Assembly: GCA_949118805.1 (NCBI GenBank)
Contig: CASAUJ010000009.1
Coordinates: 32,121-45,464, forward strand
Direction of reading: 5' to 3'
DNA from: an uncultured Clostridia bacterium
GTDB lineage: Bacteria; Bacillota; Clostridia; TANB77; CAG-508
Length of the DNA: 13,344 nucleotides
The position numbers and the translations under genes are program-made. Position 1 is the stretch's first letter, and each line of letters begins with the position of its first letter. Under the pieces are notes generated by a model. It did no database searches and was not told the DNA's origin. It saw only the letters and a list, made by a program, of their open reading frames with translations. Of the stretch, positions 6,768-13,344 are shown in pieces.

Positions 6768-7417
6768 TTAAAATAATTTTGGCTTTAACTCCAAATAAAT
6801 TGGTTTTTCCTCTTTAATCATTGCCATCATTCCATGTCCGAGGATAAAGAATGGTTTCTTCTGGCAGTGTCATAATTTTTTCTACAATGGATTGGATAAT
6901 ATCTTCTCGATTAGAAGTCGGTAAGTCTGTTCTTCCCCAAGTTCCTCTAAAAATAGTATCACCCGAAAACAGACACCCTTCTTTTTCACAATAAAGACTT
7001 GTACTTCCTTTTGTATGTCCTGGTGTATGTAAAACTTGAAATGGTAAATTTCCTAAATGGATCAAATCTTTGTCATCTAATCTAGAATCTGCTTCTAGTT
7101 CAATCTCTCCTAATCCAATATAAGGAGATAAATTAATTTGAGGATCATTTAATCCTTCACTATCTTCTCGATGAATCAATATTTTACCACCACATCTTTC
7201 TCTCAGTGGCATAACTCCTAAAATATGATCTCCATGACAATGTGTTAAATAAATATATTTTAATTTCCCTCCTAATATGCCGGATCAATTCTTCAATTTT
7301 CTCTACTTCTCCTGCTGGATCAATTACCATTACTTCTTTTGATTCTTCTTCTAATAAAATATAACAATTAGTTGGATCTCCAATCCATGTCCTGATTTTT
7401 AGTTCTTTTAATATCAT
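6768..7417 (-). CDS. Glyoxalase-II-like metallo-beta-lactamase-fold hydrolase, needing two +1 shifts at CGG
   Basis: A zinc hydrolase of the small MBL-fold (YcbL/glyoxalase II-like) group that commonly sits next to recJ, relA and hisS in Clostridia. Conceptually read with two skipped C residues it is 215 aa, normal for the family. Frame 1 runs from 7417 to codon 46 (CGG, 7282-7280). Skipping the C gives ILGGKLKYIYLTHCHGDH, restoring the HxHxDH metal motif (59-64). The second frame contains HTPGH (130-134) and FSGDT (Asp153). At codon 193 (CGG, 6840-6838) a second skip gives YPGHG, restoring the last metal-binding His194, and the protein ends ...LELKPKLF at 6768. Without the shifts, reading would stop at 7184 or 6814. 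The start ATG overlaps the relA stop (ATGA), so translation is coupled. Apart from the shifts there are no stops or damaged motifs, which argues against an ordinary pseudogene. Confidence 0.85.
6838..6840 (-). other. +1 shift site in the hydrolase gene, CCT C|GGA CAT
   Basis: In-frame CGG after the first shift is taken into account. Skipping C changes P-R-T-W to P-G-H-G, the conserved final motif that supplies a metal-ligand His. The unshifted frame stops 8 codons later. Confidence 0.85.
7280..7282 (-). other. +1 shift site in the hydrolase gene, ATC C|GG CAT
   Basis: Codon 46 is CGG. Skipping C gives I-G-I-L-G-G-K leading into THCHGDH. The unshifted frame destroys the metal motif (LFNTLSWRSY) and stops at 7184. 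Confidence 0.85.
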
Positions 7418-9610
7418 TTTTTCCTTTTTACCTCATATACACTATCTACTTTTCGAATTGCCTTTTGTACTTTATTTAATTCTTCCAAATTTTCTATTTC
7501 TAATGTAATCTTCATAACTGCAATTTTTTCTTTTGTTGTTTTCGTATTAACTCCTAATATTTTTGCTTTTGTTGTTCCAATTTCTTTTAATATATCTAAT
7601 AACAACCCACTTCTATCATTTGAGTATACTTCAATATCTACTTGGTAAGATACTGCATGTTCATCATACCATTCTACATCAATCATTCGATTTTCTTCTG
7701 AAAATAGATCTCCTATATTAACACAATCTTTTCGATGAACCGATACTCCTCTTCCCTTTGTAATATATCCTATTATTTCATCTCCTGGAAGTGGATCACA
7801 ACATTTAGATAATTTTACTAAACAGTTGTCAATTCCTTTTACAATTACTCCTGAATTTGATGTTTTTGGTTTTCTTTGTTTTGCTTTTGCTAATTCCTCT
7901 ATTTTCGCTTCTATATTTTCTTCTTCATGTTCTTTTCGATATTCTTGCAACATTCTAGCAATAACTTTTACTGATGAATTTGCTCCAAATCCAACTGCTG
8001 CATACATTTCCTCTAATGATTTATATTTATATTTGTCAAGCATAGGAGTAAGATATTCATTTTTAAATAAATCTTCATGTGTAAATCCTATTCTTTTCAA
8101 CTCTTTTTCAATTAATTCTTTTCCCTTTTCAATGTTTTCCTCTTTTTGTGCTTTTTTAAACCAACTTAAAATTTTATTTTTAGCAGTGGTACTTTTTACA
8201 AACTTTAACCAATCTCTACTTGGTCCTTTGGTATTGTCTGATGTCATAATTTCAACAATATCTCCACTTTTTAAAGTGGTTATAATCGGCATCATTTTAC
8301 TATTTACTTTACATCCTGTCATATGGTGTCCAATTTCTGCATGAATCGTATAAGCAAAATCAATCGGGGTGGCTCCTCTTGGTAATACTTTAATTTCTCC
8401 TTTTGGTGTAAACACATAGACTTCATCTTCAAATAATTCTGTTTTTAAAGTATTTAAGAATTCTTGTGGATCTTGCATTTCTTTTTGCCATTCTAAAGTT
8501 TCTCTTAACCAAGCCAATTTGTCTTCTTCTACTTTGACTGAAGTCTTTTTTCCAAAATAGTTAGCCTCTTTATAAGCCCAATGAGCAGCAATACCAAATT
8601 CTGCAATTCGATGCATATCCCAAGTACGAATTTGCACTTCAAATGGAGTTCCTTTATCTCCTAATAAAGTGGTATGAATGGATTGATACATATTGGGTTT
8701 GGGAACTGCAATATAATCCTTAAATCTTCCTGGCATTGGATTATACATTTCATGCACCACTCCTAAAGCTGCATAACAATCTTTAATAGAATGAACTAAA
8801 ATACGTAAAGCAAATAAATCATAAATCTGATCTAAGGTTTTATTATCTCGCTTCATTTTTCGATAAATACTATATAGATGTTTGGCTCTTCCGTGTTACT
8901 TCTGCTTCTATCTTCTGTTTTTTCAATTGAAAACGAATATCTTCCATGATTTTTTCAATAAATTTCAATCTTTCTTCTCTTTTTTTATTGATTCCTTCTA
9001 CTAAATCATGATATTCTTCTGGCTTTAAATATTTAAATCCTAGATCCTCTAATTCCCATTTAATAGAATACAAACCTAATCGATTGGCTAATGGTGCATA
9101 TAATTCCATTGTTTCTTTCGCATTTGCAATTTGTCTTTCTCTTTTTAAATATTTTAAAGTTCTCATATTATGAAGTCTATCTGCTAGTTTTATTAAAATA
9201 ACTCGAATATCTTTTCCCATTGCCAAAAACATTTTTCGATAATCTTCCACTTGTTGTTCTTCAATTGAAGCAAATTGTACTGAACCTAATTTGGTAACTC
9301 CTTCTACCATTTCTGCAATTTCTACTCCAAATTCACGACGAATATCTTGATCGGTCACTTCTGTATCTTCTACTACATCATGTAATAAAGCAGCACATAT
9401 AGTGCTATCATCTAATCCTATATCAGCTAAAATATAGGCGACATTAAGAGGATGAATAATATACGGTTCTCCTGAACGTCTACATTGTTCTCCATGATTA
9501 TGATTGGCATATTGAAATGCTTTCAATATTAATTTATGATCTACTTTTCTAGCATGTTCTTTTCTTTTACTGATCACTTCTTGAATCGTTATTTTCTTTT
9601 CTTCTGCCAA
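7414..9610 (-). CDS. relA: Bifunctional (p)ppGpp synthetase/hydrolase Rel, needing one +1 shift at CGG
   Basis: Stringent-response enzyme that makes and degrades (p)ppGpp. Read with one skipped C it is 731 aa, the normal length. Domains: HD hydrolase (about 25-200; HD at 77-78, ED at 81-82), synthetase (about 240-345; FKDYIAVPKPN, FEVQIRT), TGS (about 395-455; VFTPKG, TPIDFAYTIH), a helical segment, a conserved-cysteine domain (SKCCDPLPGD) and a C-terminal ACT domain. The interruption is codon 240, CGG (8893-8891). Skipping the C turns VTRKSQTSI-stop into VTGRAKHLYSIYRKMKRD, the conserved start of the synthetase. Unshifted translation would yield a 246-residue hydrolase-only protein. The start is taken as TTG at 9610, giving AEEKK, with AAGGGAGGG (9629-9621) 10 nt before it. 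It follows recJ by 29 nt, and its TGA overlaps the next ATG. The only CGG triplet in the gene is the shift site. Confidence 0.93.
8891..8893 (-). other. +1 shift site in relA, ACA C|GGA AGA
   Basis: Codon 240 is CGG, between the HD hydrolase and synthetase domains. Skipping C restores T-G-R-A-K-H; the Gly-Arg is conserved in Rel proteins. The unshifted frame ends 7 codons later (TAG). Confidence 0.9.
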
Positions 9611-9620
9611 CTTACTACTT

Positions 9621-9629
9621 CCCTCCCTT
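9621..9629 (-). promoter_or_regulatory. Ribosome binding site for the TTG start of relA
   Basis: AAGGGAGGG, reading leftwards, ends 10 nt before TTG 9610. No nearby in-frame ATG fits the family N-terminus better. It sits in the short gap after the reconstructed recJ stop at 9642-9640. Confidence 0.6.
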
Positions 9630-9639
9630 CTTCATTTTT

Positions 9640-11333
9640 TTATAAAGATCGCATTATATCCTTGATATTAATTTGTAAGCTATCTACTCCGATTAAAGCT
9701 ATTGATTTCTAAAACACCTACCACATCAATTTTATCTCCAATGCGATATTCTTCTGCTAAATTTCCTAAATTAAATCCAATAGCATTTATAATCGTGCTA
9801 TTATCCTTTAACGTTAATTTTAAATGTTTTCCTTCTGATAAAGCTCGAATGGAATCAATCTTCAAATTTTTAAATACAAATACTGGCATTCGATTCCCTT
9901 CACCAAAAGGTTCTAATTGTTTTAAACTTTCTACCATATCTTTATTAATATCTTTTATTTCAATCTTACTATCCACTTGAATGACTGGTATTATTTCTTC
10001 AATATGAGCTTCTTCTGCAATTTTTTCAAATTTTTCGCGAAATTTCAAAAAGTTTTCTTTTTTTACTGTAATTCCAACTGCCATACTATGACCACCAAAT
10101 TTTTCTATGGTGTCCATACATTGCATCAAAGCGTCATGTAAGTCGAATCCTGGTATACTTCTTCCAGAACCTTTCCCCACTCCATTTTCTTCAAAACTTA
10201 ATAAAATACTTGGTTTAAAGTACATTTCTGTTATTTTAGAAGATACAATTCCAATCACTCCATGATGCCAATTCTTTCCTCCTACTATAATGCTATTTCC
10301 TTCCTTTAAATGTTCTTCTTCAATTTGTTTTACTGCATTTTCAAAGATATTTTTTTCGGTTTCTTGTCGAATGCGGTTATGTTCATTTAACCTTTGTGTT
10401 AGTTCATTTACTTTATGATAATTTTTGGATAATAATAGTTCTAGTGCTTCTTCTGCCTTTCCCATTCTTCCACAAGCATTAATTCTAGGAGCAATTCCAA
10501 AAGAAATACTATTAGAATCTATCTTCCCATAACCAGATGAATGGATAATAGATCGTAACCCTATATTTTTTGTTTGACGAATTAACATTAAACCTAATTT
10601 AGCAATCACTCTATTTTCATTTACCAAAGGAACTATATCTGATATGGTTCCTACACATACAATATCCAAATATTTTAGATATTCCTCCTCCTTCAAACCT
10701 AGTTGGATTCCAATTGCTTGGATTACTTTAAAAACAACTCCTACACCTGCTAATTCACGAAAAGGATATTGACTATCTTTTCTTTTATTATCTATCACCG
10801 CTAATGCTTTTGGTAATTCATTTCCTGGTTCATGATGATCGGTTACAATGGTTTCTATCCCTAAAGAATTAGCATAGGCAATTTCCTCCACTGCTGAAAT
10901 TCCACAATCCACTGTAATCATTAATTGACAACCACCGAGAAGCAATTTTTTTTATGGCTTCCTGGTTTAATCCATAACCTTCCTCTAATCGATTTGGAAT
11001 ATAAGTATCTACTTCTAATCCTCGATCTTGTAAAAAACTCTTTAATACTGTTATACTAGTAATTCCATCTACATCATAGTCCCCATAAATAGTAACTTTT
11101 TCTTGCTTTTCAATTGCTTGTATCATTCTTTTTACTGCTTTTTCCATATCCATGATGAGAAATGGATTGTGAAAATCGTTTCTAGTAGGTTCTAAAAACA
11201 AACGTATTTCTTCTTGTTCTGTGATATTTCGATTTACTAAAATGGTGGCTAACAATGAATTTATTTGATATTTTTCTTGTAACTCTTTTATTTTTCCTTC
11301 ATCATTTTCATAAATTTGCCATTTTTTGTTCAT
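9640..11333 (-). CDS. recJ: Single-stranded-DNA exonuclease RecJ, needing two +1 shifts at CGG
   Basis: DHH-family 5'-3' exonuclease for recombination and mismatch repair. Read with two skipped C residues it is 563 aa, the usual RecJ core length. Motifs: GDYDVDG (84-90), TVDCG (140-144), TDHHE (164-168), DHHA1 domain with GKGSGRS and GGHSMAVG, and a C-terminal OB-like domain. Shift 1 is codon 133, CGG (10937-10935): skipping C gives ASGGCQLMITVDCG, joining the N-terminal motif to the DCG/DHH core. Shift 2 is codon 548, CGG (9691-9689): skipping C turns SFNRSR-stop into SFNGVDSLQINIKDIMRSL-stop, matching the RecJ C-terminal NG...Q..IKD signature. AGGAGAGG (11344-11337) precedes the ATG. First gene of the recJ-relA-hydrolase operon. 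No other in-frame CGG; one CGG straddles GCG GTG and causes no shift. Confidence 0.92.
9689..9691 (-). other. +1 shift site near the end of recJ, AAT C|GGA GTA
   Basis: Codon 548 of the reconstructed protein is CGG. Skipping C adds the last 16 residues including the conserved NG and IKD; not skipping ends after S-R at 9680. It is easy to miss because only the tail of the protein is affected. Confidence 0.8.
10935..10937 (-). other. +1 shift site in recJ, TCT C|GGT GGT
   Basis: Codon 133 is CGG. Skipping C gives A-S-G-G-C and continues into the catalytic DCG motif; the unshifted frame reads S-R-W-L-S and stops at 10869. Confidence 0.9.
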
Positions 11334-11344
11334 ATTCCTCTCCT

Positions 11345-11693
11345 AATTTATAATTTTCTTTTATTCTATACTATTTTGTTGTTTTTTGAAAGCTTTTTCT
11401 AAAAATTTCAAAAAAAATACGTACATTTTCTGCCCGCCCTAGTATTTTTTGCTTTTTTTGTTTCCTATAAAGCTACTATTTTATTCCTACCAAAAAACCA
11501 TAATGATTTTTTTATGGTTTTCAATAACTACTCCAATTATTATAACTCTCTCTGTTCTTTCTTTATACTTTTCTACTTATATTTTATCCATTCTTTTTTC
11601 TTGTACCAACTATATTTTTCGTATCAACAGTGGATACCTTTTTTGATTTTTTTCCGCTAAAATTTAAATAGAAAAAGAAAGGATCTATGACTT
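11345..11693. other. Divergent intergenic region between recJ and the XRE gene
   Basis: About 350 bp, AT-rich, with no convincing gene. It must hold the recJ promoter (minus) and that of the XRE gene (plus). On the minus strand a TAGAAT or TATAGA element at about 11365-11375 is a possible recJ -10, but no good -35 is at the right distance. A near-palindrome aaatacgtacattt (11416-11429) beside an isolated G+C-rich patch gcccgccc (11432-11439) could be an operator. A 10-bp AT-rich inverted repeat with arms aaaaccataa (11494-11503) and ttatggtttt (11512-11521) could form a weak bidirectional terminator. Confidence 0.4.
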
Positions 11694-11969
11694 ATGTATC
11701 AAAGTAGTAAGTACAACAACAAATTAAATGTATCTAGCAACAAAATTAAAGAATTAAGAATGAAAAATCATCTATCTTTATCTGGTTTATCTACAAAATT
11801 AGCACTGATGGGAATTGACATTTCAAAGCCCTCTTTGCATAAACTAGAAACTGGACAACGAATTTTAAAAGATTATGAATTATATGGTTTATCTCACATT
11901 TTTAAAGTTTCTATTGAAGAACTTTTAGATGATTTTATTACGGAATTAAAAAAGGATGATGTTGTTTAA
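11694..11969 (+). CDS. Small XRE-family (Cro/C1-type) helix-turn-helix regulator
   Basis: A 91-residue DNA-binding protein consisting of one HTH domain. IKELRMKNHLSLSGLSTKLA (about 18-38) forms helices 1-2, DISKPSLHKLETGQR (about 43-57) contains the recognition helix and the family LE-G signature, and the rest matches the stabilising helices (LYGLSHIFKVSIEELL). There is no extra sensor domain, so it may act by dimerisation or respond to a partner. AAAGGA (11678-11683) lies 10 nt upstream. Another ATG at 11687, better spaced from the same ribosome site, opens an out-of-frame six-residue reading (MTYVSK, 11687-11707) overlapping the start, which might tune translation. It diverges from recJ and precedes the DUF4912 gene; its target is unknown. 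Confidence 0.82.
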   Translation: MYQSSKYNNKLNVSSNKIKELRMKNHLSLSGLSTKLALMGIDISKPSLHKLETGQRILKDYELYGLSHIFKVSIEELLDDFITELKKDDVV

Positions 11970-11994
11970 AATCTTAATTTTAAAATCTTTTTTT
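11965..11994 (+). terminator. Possible AT-rich terminator after the XRE gene
   Basis: Arms tttaaaat (11965-11972) and attttaaa (11977-11984) with a 4-nt loop, then a T7 run (11988-11994). The stem overlaps the stop codon and has no G-C pairs, so it is weak. Confidence 0.35.
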
Positions 11995-12101
11995 CTTTCT
12001 CTCTATTTTTTAACCTCCATTTAAATAAAACCTATTATATTCCATTTATTTTTTCTCTTTTTTCTCTTTCTTAATAAATTCAAAAACTTTGTCAAATTTA
12101 C

Positions 12102-12130
12102 TTGAATTTCTTTTCTTTTTAGTATAAGAT
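12102..12130 (+). promoter_or_regulatory. Probable sigma-A-type promoter of the DUF4912 gene
   Basis: TTGAAT (12102-12107), 17 bp, TAAGAT (12125-12130). The predicted transcript would start near 12137, leaving a leader of about 30 nt with the AGGAGG ribosome site. The -10 is imperfect. Confidence 0.45.
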
Positions 12131-12154
12131 AGGAAAGAAAGTATGAGATTACAT

Positions 12155-12160
12155 AGGAGG
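12155..12160 (+). promoter_or_regulatory. Ribosome binding site that sets the DUF4912 start
   Basis: AGGAGG lies 6 nt before ATG 12167. An in-frame ATG at 12143 lies upstream of this site and would place the site inside the coding sequence, so 12167 is preferred. Confidence 0.8.
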
Positions 12161-12166
12161 AAGAGA

Positions 12167-13027
12167 ATGCCAAGAAAAACAAAAGAACAAAAAGAATTAG
12201 AAAAAGAAGCAACTTTAAAAAAAGAAACTACCAAAAAAACTACATCTAATCCCAAGAAAAAAGCAACTACTGTAAAAAATGCGGTAGAAAAAAAGAAAAG
12301 TTCTACTTCCAAAAAAGTAGAAAAAAAAGAAACTTTAACAAAAAAGAATATAGAAAAAAGAGGTACTACCAAAAAAACAACAACGAAAAAGACAACTAGT
12401 ACCAGAAAAGCTACCTCTACCAAAAAGAAAAAAGTAGAAATCGTAGAATATTATGACTTACCTTATCGATACAATCAAACCATTATAAAAGTTTTGGCAC
12501 AAACTCCTACTAATTTATTTATTTATTGGGATATTTCGGACAAAGATAGAAAAAATTTTGAAAAACAATATGGAGATCATTTCTTTCAAATAACCAAACC
12601 TGTTTTAATTGTACACAATGATACTTTGGGTTACCATTTCGAAGTAGAAATTAATGATTTTGCCAATAGTTGGTATTTACAAGTTGCAGATAGCAAATGT
12701 GATTATAGAATTGAACTTGGTAGACGTCCTATTGTAAAAACTGAATCATGGAAAGAAGATTATATCTATGTTACTACCTCAAATGAAATAGAATCACCTA
12801 ATGATAGAATTTTATTGGATCCAAACCAGAAAATGGTTTATTTTCGAAATATCAAAACTGGTAAACAGACTCAAAAAACTTTTACTTCTATTTCCTTTCT
12901 TAGAAATATGGGAAAATTTAATACTATTTCTGATTTCTACAAAACAATCTATCAAGATGAAAATATAGAAGAAATTTTTGACTTATCTAACCCTTCTTCT
13001 GGAACTTTTTCATCTCAATTTAAATAA
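12167..13027 (+). CDS. DUF4912 protein with a long Lys/Thr-rich N-terminal tail
   Basis: A 286-residue protein. The first 85 or so residues are almost entirely Lys, Thr, Ser and Glu (TTKKTTTKKTTSTRKATSTK), a disordered basic tail resembling histone-H1-like or nucleic-acid-binding tails. The rest matches the DUF4912 pattern: an opening DLPYRYNQT followed by LFIYWDIS, then beta-rich sequence with FEVEIND, WYLQVAD, YRIELGRR and SNEIESPND. There is no signal peptide or TM segment, so it is probably cytoplasmic. The GH57 gene follows after 73 nt on the same strand; DUF4912 next to GH57 is a recurrent arrangement, suggesting a role in glycogen or alpha-glucan handling, but the biochemical role is not known to me. 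No in-frame CGG; two CGG triplets straddle codons without any shift. Confidence 0.85.
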   Translation: MPRKTKEQKELEKEATLKKETTKKTTSNPKKKATTVKNAVEKKKSSTSKKVEKKETLTKKNIEKRGTTKKTTTKKTTSTRKATSTKKKKVEIVEYYDLPYRYNQTIIKVLAQTPTNLFIYWDISDKDRKNFEKQYGDHFFQITKPVLIVHNDTLGYHFEVEINDFANSWYLQVADSKCDYRIELGRRPIVKTESWKEDYIYVTTSNEIESPNDRILLDPNQKMVYFRNIKTGKQTQKTFTSISFLRNMGKFNTISDFYKTIYQDENIEEIFDLSNPSSGTFSSQFK

Positions 13028-13043
13028 AAATTTAAAATATAAA

Positions 13044-13078
13044 GTGGGCTGATATGCACCGTTTCAGCTCACATTTTT
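13044..13078 (+). terminator. Hairpin with short T-run between DUF4912 and GH57 genes
   Basis: GTGGGCTGA (13044-13052) and TCAGCTCAC (13064-13072) form a 9-bp stem with one G-U pair, an 11-nt loop and T5 at 13074-13078. It is probably a partial terminator or attenuator that lowers GH57 expression relative to DUF4912. Confidence 0.5.
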
Positions 13079-13100
13079 AGTAACAAAGGAGAACTTTAAA

Positions 13101-13344
13101 ATGCAAGAAAAAAAAGGATATGTAAGTTTCGTTCTTCATGCCCACCTTCCTTTTATTCATCATCCAGAAAGTGATGATTATTTAGAAGAATCTTGGCTAT
13201 TTGAAGCAATTTCAGAAACTTATCTTCCCCTACTAACTAATTTTCAAAAACTAGTAGAAGAAAAAGTAAATTTTAGAATTACTATGTCAATGACACCTCC
13301 TCTACTTTCTATGTTAGATAATAAATTATTACAAAGAAAATATA
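13101..13344 (+). CDS. GH57 glycoside hydrolase (1,4-alpha-glucan branching enzyme type), 5' part only
   Basis: The first 81 codons of a gene continuing past the right edge. The N-terminus GYVSFVLHAHLPFIHHPE, with the conserved HAHLPF motif, followed by LEESWLFEAISETYLPLL and a TMSMTPPLL segment, matches the start of GH57 family enzymes, most closely the branching-enzyme type. These act on alpha-1,4-glucans in the cytoplasm; the catalytic Glu and Asp lie outside the window. AAAGGAGA (13085-13092) precedes the ATG by 8 nt. It is downstream of DUF4912 with a hairpin in the gap. Confidence 0.9.
   Translation, partial: MQEKKGYVSFVLHAHLPFIHHPESDDYLEESWLFEAISETYLPLLTNFQKLVEEKVNFRITMSMTPPLLSMLDNKLLQRKY

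Noticed and set aside
7283..7300. Extra base in the AGGAGGG run downstream of the first hydrolase break
   Set aside because: An indel in the A/G run would also mend the frame (giving HIGGK), but skipping C at the CGG a few bases earlier mends it equally well and fits the other four sites. The actual run lies at 7276-7263 on the minus strand; either reading recovers THCHGDH.
6768..11333. Ordinary pseudogenes (decaying recJ, relA and hydrolase)
   Set aside because: There are no other stops, deletions or lost motifs in about 1,500 codons. All breaks are the same single-base event at the same codon, and promoters, ribosome sites and ATGA coupling are intact. A systematic sequence artefact is kept as an alternative.
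11449..11646. Hydrophobic 65-residue reading frame on the plus strand
   Set aside because: It starts with TTG, has no ribosome site, and consists of the Phe/Leu/Ile codons expected from a T-rich spacer.
12143..12166. Longer DUF4912 start at 12143
   Set aside because: The AGGAGG lies inside this extension and is ideally placed for 12167.

Overview
The window comes from a low-G+C, spore-forming Clostridia-like Firmicute. The evidence is AT-rich coding DNA with strong AGGAGG-type ribosome sites, sigma-A promoters of TTGAAA/TATAAT type with 17-bp spacers, a SpoIIP sporulation autolysin, a Gram-positive bifunctional Rel enzyme and a GH57/DUF4912 pair. This is an inference from gene content; no rRNA is present to place it.

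Layout. Positions 1-11333 are all on the minus strand. From right to left they hold: recJ, relA/rsh and a glyoxalase-II-like metallo-beta-lactamase hydrolase as one tight operon (11333-6768); a small unknown basic protein and hisS (6684-5002); a membrane-anchored, repeat-rich surface protein (4802-3168); spoIIP (3009-1858); and a fused Wzz/BY-kinase that runs off the left edge (1773-1). The right end is on the plus strand: a small XRE-type regulator (11694-11969), a DUF4912 protein with a long Lys/Thr-rich tail (12167-13027) and the beginning of a GH57 glucan-branching-type enzyme (13101 to the edge).

Main observation. recJ, relA and the hydrolase gene are each interrupted, five times in total, and every interruption is the same event: an in-frame CGG codon where skipping the C (reading C|GGN as Gly) restores the conserved protein. 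The five CGGs are at 10937-10935, 9691-9689, 8893-8891, 7282-7280 and 6840-6838. The restored residues are catalytically essential or strongly conserved (HxHxDH and PGHG of the hydrolase, TGR of Rel, the DCG/DHH core and C-terminal FNG...IKD of RecJ). Elsewhere in the AT-rich host-like genes (kinase, spoIIP, hisS, XRE, DUF4912, GH57 part) I find no in-frame CGG, while about eleven CGG triplets in other registers cause no shift. The pattern suggests that CGG is unassigned or poorly decoded and triggers +1 frameshifting (or four-base CGGN=Gly decoding). The main alternative is a systematic sequence artefact.

Counter-evidence. Two genes that are visibly richer in G+C, the surface protein (three CGGs) and the small basic protein (one CGG), carry in-frame CGG without a compensating shift. 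Either CGG can be read as an amino acid, the effect depends on context, or these are acquired genes that are poorly expressed here.
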